This document shows positions 5,567 through 13,890 of a stretch of DNA of 64,000 nt, piece after piece. A program made the position numbers and the translations under genes. The DNA is from Psychroserpens luteolus (lineage in GTDB: Bacteria; Bacteroidota; Bacteroidia; Flavobacteriales; Flavobacteriaceae), in the NCBI RefSeq assembly GCF_021032705.1, contig NZ_JAHVXI010000001.1, positions 558,001 to 622,000 of the forward strand. Reading direction: 5' to 3'. The stretch's first letter is position 1, and each line of letters opens with the position of its first letter. The notes beneath the pieces are model-generated. The model was not told the DNA's origin. It did not search any database and saw only the letters and a program-made list of their open reading frames with translations.

Positions 5567-7969
5567 TTAGTTTCCTGTTCTAGCTTTTTCTTCTTCATTA
5601 CCGAAGTCTTTTCGGCTAACGTTTATCTTTTTATTTCCAAAATTATATCTGAGAGAAACTCTCAATCTCCTAGAGTCATAATAGTTCTCAAATGTTGTTC
5701 TTACACCATTACTAAATGCTGTAACTTCAGTAATTTGGCTTCTAAACAAATCACTTCCTGTTACAGATAACTGTAGATCTCTGTTTAGAAAGAAAAATTT
5801 AAGAGCAACATCTACACTATAACTAGAGGATGTTTTATAGATGTCATAAACCCCTGGGAAATTATACCAAGCATCAATACTAGAAATTATTGTTCGGTCT
5901 TCATTTAACACAAAACTGTTGCTAGTCGAGATATAAGCATTTACTCCATTTCGTCTATCATTTATAAAATCTAAAAGCGACTTTGTATAACTATAATTAA
6001 TGTTTAGTGTATTAACACTTTCCCATTTTTTCCATGTATTGAATGTGTAAGATTCTGTAAGGCCAACAGTGTAACTATCATAGTAATTTTGAGGAACTAC
6101 GGCTCTTATTCCTGTTTGATTATCTATGGTTACTATTTGTCCAAAACCATCTTTTATCTGTGAGAAGTATAAGCTACTCACCCATTTTTGTTTATTGATA
6201 TAAGAGAGCTCTATATTATCGGAAAATGAAGGTTGTAAAAAAGGATTTCCTTCAACAAAAAGAAAAGGGTTTTGAGTAATTCGGAAAGGGTTCAGATATT
6301 CAAAATCTGGTCTTGATATTCGTTTATTATAGCTCAATGAAAATATATGATCTTCACTTGGAACATAGTTAATATATGCACTAGGGAACACTTTCATATA
6401 ATCATTTTCATTTGTTTGATTTAATTGTTGAGATAGACCTTCAGTAGTTGTATTTTCTAGTCTTAAACCAATTTTAGTGCTCCATTTATCATTAAAGTTC
6501 CTATTAGCTGAAACATAAAGTGCCGTATTGGTTTCTTTGTATTCGAATTGATTGGTTTGATCGAGATCCAAAATTGGAATTCCTGTTGTGGTATCAAAAA
6601 AGCTCACATCATTATCTGAGTTTATAAATGATAGTTTACCTCCAAAATTGATTTCGACCTTTTTTAAAGGAAATTCGACATCTACTTTAAATGAATAATT
6701 ATTAATATTTTGTCTTCCATCATTTTTTCCTGCATTAAAACTCCCAGGAATTTCTTGCTCGTTGTTAAAAAAATTAGAGGAGTTATAGTCTCTAGAACTG
6801 TTATCTATAAATGTGAAATAGTCTAAATTGAATGCGATATTCTTTCCTATAGAATCTAGCTTATAATCTGTATGAAAATTAATAGAATGTAATGGTGTTG
6901 ACTGTTTGATATTCGACTTAGAAATAATTAAAGAGTCTACAGCTAAAGTCGTTTTATTGATAATATTGGTTCTATCATTTTTGTTTTCTATTCTGAGGTC
7001 ATCGTATCCTAATTGGTATTGAAATCCTGAAGATAATCTGTCACTCCACTGATAATTCAGTGCAATTCTTGTACTCACACTATTATCGTAAAATACACGT
7101 CTTGGGTTTTCACTGTCCCAGAGTTGATCATCAAATTCAAACTCATTGGTATCAGTAATAAGTTTAGAACCTTTGTCATAAGATCCATTTATATATAATG
7201 ATGTTTTGTTTTTTCTATATCTAAAACTACCTGCAATATTTCCATCGGGATAAGTGTATTGGGTATAAGTTCCTCTCAAACTGGCTCTCCAACTATTTCT
7301 TACTCCTTTTTTATATATGATATTAATTAATCCACTATTACCTTCTGCTTCATATTTTGCAGGCGGATTAGTAATAATTTCTATTTTTTGAATTTCTTCT
7401 GAAGGAATGGACTTTAAATAATTGGTCAAATCATCTCCAGATAAATTAATGAGGTTACCATTTACCAAAACTCTTATATTGCTTTTTCCAAGCATAATAA
7501 TTTCGTCGTTCCTAAGTCTGAGATAAGGTGCTACTTTTAAGATATCTGTAACATCTCCACCAGAAGCAGATATAGAATTTTCGACATTAAAAACAAGTCT
7601 ATCAACTTTCTTTTCAATAAGGTTCTTACTCGAGGAAATAATAACCTCATCTAACTCATTTTTACTAGGATATAGTATGACATCACCTAATTCTAGTTTT
7701 TCGTTTAAAGTTATATTAATGATTTCTGTTTCGTAGCCTACATAACTTATATTAATGATATAGTTATCCTTTTCGGCCTCTAATTTGAAATAGCCTTTAT
7801 CGTTGGTAATAGTTCCTGAAATTATCTTACCATCTTGCTTGGTTAATACAACATTTGCATAAGCAATGGCAATATTGGAAGAGTCTTTTACAACTCCTAC
7901 AATTTCTACCTGAGAATGTGCTACGGAAGTAACCAAAAAAAACATAAAAAACAGAGGAATTAATTTCAT
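5567..7969 (-). CDS. Outer membrane beta-barrel receptor (TonB-dependent type)
   Basis: An 800-residue outer membrane protein. Residues 1-19 are a signal peptide (MKLIPLFFMFFLVTSVAHS), then comes a CarboxypepD_reg-like domain (about 20-105, with YANVVL and GYFKLEA). A plug-like segment follows (about 115-225, with ILKVAPYLRLRNDEI and IEIITNPPAKYEAEG), and then a long Tyr/Asn-rich beta-barrel ending at residue 800, like the OMP_b-brl_3 family. It is a single gene with its own upstream gap. It lies between the RiPP array and its likely regulators, and may be a sensor, importer or secretion/immunity partner for the peptide; this is inferred from position. Confidence 0.85.
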   Translation of the reverse strand: MKLIPLFFMFFLVTSVAHSQVEIVGVVKDSSNIAIAYANVVLTKQDGKIISGTITNDKGYFKLEAEKDNYIINISYVGYETEIINITLNEKLELGDVILYPSKNELDEVIISSSKNLIEKKVDRLVFNVENSISASGGDVTDILKVAPYLRLRNDEIIMLGKSNIRVLVNGNLINLSGDDLTNYLKSIPSEEIQKIEIITNPPAKYEAEGNSGLINIIYKKGVRNSWRASLRGTYTQYTYPDGNIAGSFRYRKNKTSLYINGSYDKGSKLITDTNEFEFDDQLWDSENPRRVFYDNSVSTRIALNYQWSDRLSSGFQYQLGYDDLRIENKNDRTNIINKTTLAVDSLIISKSNIKQSTPLHSINFHTDYKLDSIGKNIAFNLDYFTFIDNSSRDYNSSNFFNNEQEIPGSFNAGKNDGRQNINNYSFKVDVEFPLKKVEINFGGKLSFINSDNDVSFFDTTTGIPILDLDQTNQFEYKETNTALYVSANRNFNDKWSTKIGLRLENTTTEGLSQQLNQTNENDYMKVFPSAYINYVPSEDHIFSLSYNKRISRPDFEYLNPFRITQNPFLFVEGNPFLQPSFSDNIELSYINKQKWVSSLYFSQIKDGFGQIVTIDNQTGIRAVVPQNYYDSYTVGLTESYTFNTWKKWESVNTLNINYSYTKSLLDFINDRRNGVNAYISTSNSFVLNEDRTIISSIDAWYNFPGVYDIYKTSSSYSVDVALKFFFLNRDLQLSVTGSDLFRSQITEVTAFSNGVRTTFENYYDSRRLRVSLRYNFGNKKINVSRKDFGNEEEKARTGN

Positions 7970-8024
7970 ACGTAGGTTTTCTCAAACTTAGATGTAATTT
8001 CTTTTTTCTTTCCATTTTTAATCA

Positions 8025-8055
8025 TAAAAAAAGTAAGGACAATCCTTACTCTTTT
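8025..8055 (-). terminator. Intrinsic terminator after the response regulator
   Basis: AGTAAGGA and TCCTTACT pair around a TTG loop on the (-) strand and are followed by a run of seven T. It lies 24 bp after the response regulator stop and separates that operon from the receptor gene. Confidence 0.8.
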
Positions 8056-8078
8056 ATACTTTAATATGTCATTTTCAA

Positions 8079-8762
8079 CTAAATAAACCCTTTTTCTTTA
8101 GCTACCAAAAGTAGTTCTCTATCATCAACACTTTTGATATTAAAAAGGTGTTTAAGGTGTCGTTTTCTTTTCTCAATCCCAGCTATAGATAATGGCAAAA
8201 TACTTGGAAGATCTTTCATTCGTGTTCCAATAGACAGTTCGTATAAAATCTTTCTATCAATGTTGTCTAAAAGAAAATCATTAGCTACTTGTTTACGCAA
8301 TAGCCTTATAACAGTTTTACTATAGTAGGGAGGGTCATTTATGATTGTATCTATAGTTTCAATAAGCTCTTTGGGTGTGATATCATTTTTTATTAAAAAT
8401 CCATCTGGATTCAAACTCTTAAAAATACTATGAACCCGATAATTATCATTAAAGGTTGTGGATACAATGATTTTAGTATTGGGTAATAATTTGTTAATTT
8501 TTAAACCAAGGTCTTCACCTGAAATAATTTTTCCGTCTTTAGATGGTGGTAACTTAATATCTAAAAACACAATATCGAGTACTTTTTTTTTTTTGAAAAT
8601 ATCATTAATCATATCCATTGAAGTGTCACAATCCTGAACAGTATCTATTGAAAATGTAATGTTCTCATTTTGCTTACTATAATAATCAAAAGCTGTTTTA
8701 TACGCCTCTGTAATAAGTGGGTGATCATCAATAATAAGAACTGAATATTTCTTGTTTTCCAT
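8079..8762 (-). CDS. Response regulator, NarL/LuxR-like output
   Basis: A 227-residue protein with a receiver domain (acidic pair in IIDDHP; phospho-acceptor Asp68 in IVFLDIKLP; Lys in FLIKND) and a C-terminal helix-turn-helix segment (about 165-227, with LPLSIAGIEKRKRHLKHLF). The gene starts 10 bp after the histidine kinase stop, so the two form an operon and a two-component pair. The insertion after Asp68 (PPSKDGKIISGED) is longer than usual but is common in flavobacterial members. The target genes are not visible from the sequence; the receptor and RiPP genes next door are candidates. Confidence 0.88.
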   Translation of the reverse strand: MENKKYSVLIIDDHPLITEAYKTAFDYYSKQNENITFSIDTVQDCDTSMDMINDIFKKKKVLDIVFLDIKLPPSKDGKIISGEDLGLKINKLLPNTKIIVSTTFNDNYRVHSIFKSLNPDGFLIKNDITPKELIETIDTIINDPPYYSKTVIRLLRKQVANDFLLDNIDRKILYELSIGTRMKDLPSILPLSIAGIEKRKRHLKHLFNIKSVDDRELLLVAKEKGFI

Positions 8763-8772
8763 AGCGGTTTAT

Positions 8773-10812
8773 TTATATTGGAATTTGGGTTTCTATAAGT
8801 GTGCCTATATAGGGTTGGGAATTGATACGAAATTCACCGTTTAATTTTTCGACTCTTGTCTTCATGTTTTTTAATCCTATCCCTTTTTTTCTGCGGTTTA
8901 CATTAAAGCCTTTACCATTGTCACTAATCTTCATCAATAGATCACCTTCATGAATTGAAAAAGTTACGTCTATATTTTTTGCCTGAGCGTATTTGATAAT
9001 ATTTTGTAATGCTTCCTGGATAATTCTATAAAGATTAACTTTAACTATTTCGCTCATCTTTTGCCAATTGATATCAGAGTTGAATGTCAACTCAAATTCA
9101 AAATCACCAATTTTAGACTTACTCACTAATAATTGATGTATAATAGTTTTGAAATTGATCTGAGAACTATCAAAATTAGTGTTTAATCGATGTGATACTT
9201 CTCGTATCTCTTTTTCTATAGTTTGTAATTCTTCCAAAAACTTGTTGTGCTGTTCTTGTGTTTCTTTATTTCCTTTGATCTCTAAAAACCCAAGTCCTAC
9301 TCTGGTTCCAAATAACTTCCCTAAAATTCCATCATGTAATTCTTCTGAAATTCTATTGCGTTCTTTTACTTTTTCTTTTTCTAATTTTTCTTGCTGTTTT
9401 AAGGTAATTAGGTAAACCTGTTCGTTTGCTTTTTGCTGTTCATTCTCCAACACCAGCGTTTTATTTATCAATTTTTGACTATTGACGAAATATAATAACA
9501 TTAGAATCGCCAACAACCCCAGACTAATTAATATGATCCATATCTTTTGTTGAGATAATCGTTTGTTTTCTTCGATGTATTCATCGGTTTCATAAGCGAT
9601 TCTTGTAAACTTATTTTGAATTCTTCGTTCTACAGTTTGAAGACTATCACTAAATTTAATATGCTTTTCTAAATAGTTTTGAGAAGACTTTGTATCTAAT
9701 TCAGCGAGTAATAAAAGTGACTCCAAATAATCTCTACCATTCTTATTAATCTTTGCCAAATCATTAGCTTCTCTAGCATAAATAATTGCCTTACTAGTAT
9801 CTTGAGCAAAAGCATAATATTTTGAAAGATGGATTTTACAAATAATGATTCCCGATTTATAATTTAGGCTATCTCTTATTTGTAAGGACTCTTTTAAATA
9901 ACTGTGCACATTGATAGTATCATTCATTAATAATTTACAATATGCCTTGTTATCTATAACTCTTGCGTAATGATTTATGTTTTGCAGTTTTAAACTGTCA
10001 TTCTTTAAAATTTTGTCAAAATAGCTTAAAGCCTTGGGGTAATTGCCTTTTTTTAAATGAGTAACACCTATATTATTCAAACTAGCCATATACAAGGATT
10101 TACTCTTTTCAATCTTTTTAAGATATTCTAATGACTTATTATAATAAAATAAAGCTCGGTCGTATTCTTGGATATCATTTTGTAATTGTGCCAAATAATT
10201 ATAACACGAAAACAAGGATTTGTAGTTTTCTATCTTTTTAAACTTATCTATGGCTTTAAAGGTTAATACTTCGCTTCCCGAATAATCTTTGAAACGTCCT
10301 TTAATAAAAGCCATTCCGTACTGAGTTTTTGCAGCTTCAAAAAGGTGACCGCTTCTATCAAAATAAGTATTTGCCAGATTAAAATGATAATAAGCACTAT
10401 CAAAGACCTCTACTTTATTATAGTAGCTGGCATAATTCCAGTAGAGATCACCAATTGCCATAGAATCTTTTAAATTTTCGGCTATAGATAATGCTTCTAC
10501 ATTTTGCTTTTTAAACAATAAGGTATCCCCTAGTTTAAAATTCTTATAAGCGATTTCACTTAATCTTCTAACTCCAAATGTGTCTACGCTTGATGTGGTA
10601 ATTGCTTGGTAAGACATAACCAAAAATTGCTTTCTTACATTTAATTCGTAAGTCCTATTTTCTGAAGCTTTTATCCAAAAATCGATGCTATCATTTATAG
10701 TTAGCAGCTCATTGCTATCTGTGTTAATTTCTTTTTTATCACAGGATTGTAAAAACATTCCCCAAAAAAATAGTAAGATGCAAAAAAAGCGATATAAGTA
10801 ATTAATTTTCAA
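8773..10812 (-). CDS. Sensor histidine kinase with TPR sensor region
   Basis: A 679-residue kinase. The N-terminus has a signal or lipobox-like stretch (FLQSCDKKE). Residues about 50-400 are tetratricopeptide-like helices (DSAYYHFNLANTYF, DRALFYYNKSLEYL, PKALSYFDKIL), a membrane helix lies at about 424-446, and a coiled coil follows. The HisKA_3 dimerisation region holds the phospho-acceptor His near 491 (SEELHDGILGKLFG), and the HATPase domain has DNGKGFN and GIGLKNM. It is the first gene of the pair with the response regulator. The TPR region probably senses or binds a periplasmic signal. Confidence 0.9.
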   Translation of the reverse strand: MKINYLYRFFCILLFFWGMFLQSCDKKEINTDSNELLTINDSIDFWIKASENRTYELNVRKQFLVMSYQAITTSSVDTFGVRRLSEIAYKNFKLGDTLLFKKQNVEALSIAENLKDSMAIGDLYWNYASYYNKVEVFDSAYYHFNLANTYFDRSGHLFEAAKTQYGMAFIKGRFKDYSGSEVLTFKAIDKFKKIENYKSLFSCYNYLAQLQNDIQEYDRALFYYNKSLEYLKKIEKSKSLYMASLNNIGVTHLKKGNYPKALSYFDKILKNDSLKLQNINHYARVIDNKAYCKLLMNDTINVHSYLKESLQIRDSLNYKSGIIICKIHLSKYYAFAQDTSKAIIYAREANDLAKINKNGRDYLESLLLLAELDTKSSQNYLEKHIKFSDSLQTVERRIQNKFTRIAYETDEYIEENKRLSQQKIWIILISLGLLAILMLLYFVNSQKLINKTLVLENEQQKANEQVYLITLKQQEKLEKEKVKERNRISEELHDGILGKLFGTRVGLGFLEIKGNKETQEQHNKFLEELQTIEKEIREVSHRLNTNFDSSQINFKTIIHQLLVSKSKIGDFEFELTFNSDINWQKMSEIVKVNLYRIIQEALQNIIKYAQAKNIDVTFSIHEGDLLMKISDNGKGFNVNRRKKGIGLKNMKTRVEKLNGEFRINSQPYIGTLIETQIPI

Positions 10813-10838
10813 CAGATTTGAGTTTCAAACAAAACTAT

Positions 10839-10900
10839 GAAAAAAGCCTTTAATTAATGACAGATTATTTTTTGAATATCCCATCTTTAACTAAAGGCTC
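10839..10900 (-). terminator. Terminator after the small lipoprotein gene
   Basis: GCCTTTAATTAA (10846-10857) and TTAACTAAAGGC (10887-10898) pair with one mismatch across a 29-base loop, and on the (-) strand the stem is followed by six T. It would end the transcript of the small lipoprotein before the kinase operon. Confidence 0.6.
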
Positions 10901-10919
10901 TTATTATGAGTTGTTGGTT

Positions 10920-11081
10920 TTATTCTTTACTTCCATCATCTGGATTTGCATCTTCACCTCCCGTTGCTTGTAAATTTTCTAATGTTGGTTGATCTTGGTC
11001 ATCGTCAAAAGCTGTGTCTGTACAAGACATAATACACATTGATGTTGCTAATAGTAAAAATAATAATCTTAGTGTTTTCAT
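10920..11081 (-). CDS. Small lipoprotein, hypothetical
   Basis: A 53-residue protein starting at the ATG at 11081. It has a hydrophobic signal followed by a lipobox-like CIMSC (Cys20), then a very acidic, Asp-rich mature part of 33 residues (DTAFDDDQDQPTLEN, GGEDANPDDGSKE). It has its own terminator and lies upstream of the kinase gene. Short acidic lipoproteins of this type are frequent in flavobacteria, and no function is known to me. The frame is supported by the signal peptide and a clean stop. Confidence 0.7.
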   Translation of the reverse strand: MKTLRLLFLLLATSMCIMSCTDTAFDDDQDQPTLENLQATGGEDANPDDGSKE

Positions 11082-11294
11082 AATACAAAATTTAAAAGTT
11101 TAATAATAGTTTTTAAGGCCTAATTTTGTTCGATCATAATTAAAATCGAACAGATTTGTTAGTGTTAATTGTTTGAATGTCAATGATTTTATAAGACTAA
11201 ATTATGAAGGCAATATATGTTCTACTATCAAAACTGAATTGTTTTAGTAATTACCATTAGTCTATGAGTGAAATGCTCCTTTTAGATAGGGAAG

Positions 11295-12017
11295 TTAGTT
11301 TAAGGTGATAAGTGTATTTTTTGTTAACGCTGTATTTATCAAATCTACATTTTTGATAAATGTTTTTGTAAAAGGTATTTTATGTTCTCTCTTAACAAAA
11401 CAAATTGATTTGCCATAATGAATTCTAGAAATACAGTTTCTGTTTATGATATAACTCTTATGGATTCTTAAAAAAGTTTTGGGTAGTAAATTCTCAAAGA
11501 CCTTTAGCGTTTTATAAGCACCAATAACTCGGCCATCTGCCATATAGAAATCTGTAGTGTTATTATCTGCTTTTAGATACAGTATGTCTTCAATATTTAA
11601 ATATTGATAATCTTTGTACGATTTCAGGCAAATCGTTTCGCTTTGTTTAATTGGGAATTTTTTTTGGTATTTTAAAAGACTTTTCCTTACTAAATGTTCC
11701 TTTAATGGTTTTAATAAAAAATCTATAAAATCATATTTATAAGCATCAATAGCCTTTTCTTTATAAACTGACAATGCTATAAACAATGGTTGGTTCACAA
11801 CACATTGATTAATCTCTAATAGAAATTCGGAAATATTGATATGAACTGCGTCAATATTGAAAAACACAATTTGAGGCTTATCTTTTAAGACAAGATTTAA
11901 AGCCTTTTCATAATCTTCATCTACGACATTAAATGTAATCTCAGAAAAATCATCAGCTACATTTTGTATGATTTCAGCTGTAGTTTTGTCGTTATCAATT
12001 ATTAAGCAATGTATCAC
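11295..12017 (-). CDS. LytTR-family regulator with degenerate receiver
   Basis: A 240-residue protein. It has a receiver-like domain (residues 1-115; IIDNDK at 6-11 and the Lys switch in LLKPLKEH) and a LytTR DNA-binding domain (about 135-235; LKADNNTTDFYMADG, LRIHKSYIINRN). The phospho-acceptor position reads IVFFNID, with Asn54 where Asp is expected, so it probably is not controlled by ordinary Asp phosphorylation. No kinase partner is adjacent. LytTR proteins bind direct repeats to control secreted peptides, cell-wall or bacteriocin genes. Inference: it may regulate the RiPP locus. Confidence 0.87.
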   Translation of the reverse strand: MIHCLIIDNDKTTAEIIQNVADDFSEITFNVVDEDYEKALNLVLKDKPQIVFFNIDAVHINISEFLLEINQCVVNQPLFIALSVYKEKAIDAYKYDFIDFLLKPLKEHLVRKSLLKYQKKFPIKQSETICLKSYKDYQYLNIEDILYLKADNNTTDFYMADGRVIGAYKTLKVFENLLPKTFLRIHKSYIINRNCISRIHYGKSICFVKREHKIPFTKTFIKNVDLINTALTKNTLITLN

Positions 12018-12188
12018 CTTAACTTTTTGAGTGCAAGTTAATTACTAAAAAGTGTAAGTAAGTATGGTATTTAATTACTATTAATAAGGCTGAAACCTAC
12101 TTTTACTTCGTAAAATTAAATTTTGAAATGAGGTGTAATACAACTCAATGCTTTTTAAGCCTAAAACAATTAGAGCAAACATTTCATG

Positions 12189-12220
12189 ATAAAAGATATT
12201 GTTGCAACAATATCTTTTAT
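12189..12220. repeat. 32-bp perfect palindrome
   Basis: ATAAAAGATATTGTTG is followed immediately by its exact reverse complement, with no spacer and no T-tract next to it. It lies 172 bp upstream of the LytTR regulator start. It could be a regulator binding site or the 5' hairpin of a small RNA. Confidence 0.85.
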
Positions 12221-12350
12221 ATCAACTCCTATAAATCTTGAAAACAAACAGTTAAAGAAAGGGTTATAGTTTGTATAGATAATTAGACTGGATATGTACT
12301 CTAAGGTTCACAAGGTAATATACCAAAACAATTAATTCATAATTAAGTTT

Positions 12351-12379
12351 AAGGAAGCACAATCATGTGCTTCCTTTTT
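12351..12379 (+). terminator. Forward-strand intrinsic terminator without a visible gene
   Basis: GGAAGCACA, an ATCA loop and TGTGCTTCC are followed by seven T on the + strand. The (-) strand lacks a good T-tract. No + strand gene precedes it, so it suggests an unannotated rightward transcript, or it may serve ssb as a poor bidirectional terminator. Confidence 0.7.
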
Positions 12380-12437
12380 TTAAATTCATAAAGCTTTTCA
12401 AATTATTTGTCGATTATTAACAAAAAAGAAATTATGT

Positions 12438-12770
12438 TTATTTCCCCAGCATCAATAACTCATTGCAAATAATCTCTGTAGTATAACGCTTTTGCCCATC
12501 TTTATCATCCCAAGAACGATTGGTGAGCTTACCTTCTATAGCAATTTCCTTTCCTTTGGTTACATATTCTTCTACTACTTTTACTAATCCGCCACGTACC
12601 ACAATATTGTGCCAGTAAGCACGCTCTACTTTAGTCCCATCTTTATCTTTATAGCTATCGTCTGTAGCTAATGAGAATTTTGCCATTTTGTTTCCGTCTT
12701 CAAAGTTGATGATTTCTGGATCTTGTCCTAATCTTCCAATCAACTGTACTCTGTTTCTAAGTGTGTTCAT
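12438..12770 (-). CDS. ssb: Single-stranded DNA-binding protein, short form
   Basis: A 110-residue OB-fold protein with clear SSB motifs: NRVQLIGRLGQDPEI at the start, FSLATDDSY, ERAYWHNIVVRG and YVTKGKEIAIEGKL. It coats single-stranded DNA in replication, repair and recombination. It lacks the usual acidic C-terminal tail (D-D-D-I-P-F type) that binds partner proteins, ending at LLMLGK, so it may be a secondary SSB that does not recruit the standard partners. It stands alone and diverges from the acetyltransferase gene. Confidence 0.93.
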   Translation of the reverse strand: MNTLRNRVQLIGRLGQDPEIINFEDGNKMAKFSLATDDSYKDKDGTKVERAYWHNIVVRGGLVKVVEEYVTKGKEIAIEGKLTNRSWDDKDGQKRYTTEIICNELLMLGK

Positions 12771-12901
12771 AATTTTTAAATTTTTATACCTGCCGTCACT
12801 GGCAAGTGTTAAACAGTTAATGCCATTGAACCTTCAGTGATTCAACAGTGCAAATATGTAACACACTCCAAATATTAGTCGGTAGTTACATGTTTAAAAT
12901 C

Positions 12902-12949
12902 GTTTGTAAATGTTTGTAGTCGTTTGTAAACGGAAAAATTGTATCTTTG
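12902..12949 (+). promoter_or_regulatory. Promoter with three phased GTTTGTA repeats
   Basis: TATCTTTG at 12942-12949 matches the Bacteroidota -7 element. GTTTGTA occurs at 12902, 12912 and 12922, exactly 10 bp apart. The third copy supplies a TTTG that could serve as the -33 element, but the spacing is short (15 bp). The ATG at 12953 lies only 3 bp after the -7 element, so the message may be leaderless. Confidence 0.6.
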
Positions 12950-12952
12950 CAT

Positions 12953-13504
12953 ATGTCATTTTACCTAGAAACAAAACGCCTTATCATGCGTGAACTTTTA
13001 CCATCAGACATTGACGGTATGTTTGAGCTAGACTCAAACCCCGAAGTTCACAAATACCTTGGAAAGCGTCCTATAACTTCAAAATCGCAAGCGCAAGACA
13101 ATATCAATTTTATAAGAGAACAATATCATAAGCGTGGTATTGCTCGATTTGCAACCGTCGAAAAATCATCTGGAGACTTTATAGGTTGGTCTGGTTTAAA
13201 ACTTAATACAGGAGATAAAGAAGCCTTAGGGTCAAAAAGAGACTTCTATGATATAGGCTATCGTTTTATTCCAAGATATTGGGGAAAAGGGTATGCAACT
13301 GAATCATCCCTAGCCGTATTAGATTTTGGATTTAAAGACCTTAAACTAGATGTTATTTACGGTGCGGCCGAAATTAAAAATATAGGTTCTAATAAGGTAC
13401 TTCAGAAAATTGGATTGAATTACATTGAACAATTCCCATACGAAGGTGAACTAATAAATTGGTACGAACTTAAAAACGAAGACTATGCAAAAACAATGTC
13501 CTGA
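12953..13504 (+). CDS. GNAT-family N-acetyltransferase (RimJ/RimL type)
   Basis: A 183-residue GNAT enzyme, likely acetylating a protein N-terminus or small amine with acetyl-CoA. Signatures are the N-terminal ETKRLIMRELLPSD, a central strand DIGYRFIPRYWGKGYATE (the acetyl-CoA loop) and the C-terminal GLNYIEQFPYEGE. A TTG two codons upstream is possible, but the ATG at 12953 fits the promoter better. The stop overlaps the next gene by 20 bp, so the two are probably co-transcribed. Confidence 0.9.
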   Translation: MSFYLETKRLIMRELLPSDIDGMFELDSNPEVHKYLGKRPITSKSQAQDNINFIREQYHKRGIARFATVEKSSGDFIGWSGLKLNTGDKEALGSKRDFYDIGYRFIPRYWGKGYATESSLAVLDFGFKDLKLDVIYGAAEIKNIGSNKVLQKIGLNYIEQFPYEGELINWYELKNEDYAKTMS

Positions 13505-13835
13505 ATGCGGAGAAAAAATAGTGGGTAGAATTGATAAGAAATTCTGTAGTGATGCCTGTCGTAATGCCTATAATAATGCAATTAATAAAGACAGTAAGAA
13601 CTTAATAAGAAATACCAACAACCGATTGAGAAAGAACTATCGTATCCTAGAAGAGCTCAATCCAGATCAAAAGAAAAAAATCTCCAGAGCGCGATTGATA
13701 GAAAAAGGATTTGACTTCAACTACTTTACCAGTATCTATACTACAAAAGCCGGAACCGTATACTATTTTGTATATGATCAAGGCTACTTGCCTTTAGAAG
13801 GAGATTATTATGCACTAGTGAAGCGCGAAAGCTAG
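13485..13835 (+). CDS. Small zinc-ribbon protein, hypothetical
   Basis: A 116-residue basic protein. The N-terminus has a treble-clef-like CPECGEKIVGRIDKKFCSDAC (two C-x2/3-C pairs) typical of DUF2116-like zinc ribbons, followed by helices rich in Lys and Arg and a C-terminal beta strand region (GTVYYFVYDQGY). It overlaps the acetyltransferase gene. It may bind nucleic acid or proteins; there is no assigned function. Confidence 0.75.
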   Translation: MQKQCPECGEKIVGRIDKKFCSDACRNAYNNAINKDSKNLIRNTNNRLRKNYRILEELNPDQKKKISRARLIEKGFDFNYFTSIYTTKAGTVYYFVYDQGYLPLEGDYYALVKRES

Positions 13836-13890
13836 CATTGTAACGTTTTTTAAGTTTTAACTACTTATCTATACAACCAAACCATCTTCA

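Larger units (their letters stand above)
12018..12437. other. 420-bp gap with a palindrome and an orphan terminator
   Basis: No protein-coding frame of note was seen in this gap between two leftward genes. It holds a 32-bp perfect palindrome at 12189-12220 and a forward-strand terminator at 12351-12379. The sequence between them could be a small RNA read to the right, but no clear promoter element was found. Confidence 0.5.

Noticed and set aside
5495-5770. A forward open frame overlapping the end of the receptor gene
   Set aside because: It lies mostly antisense to the receptor gene, contains low-complexity sequence and shows no domain; the palindromes account for its start.
7827-8015. A reverse-strand frame over the receptor start
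   Set aside because: It is an out-of-frame shadow of the receptor signal peptide and 5' end.
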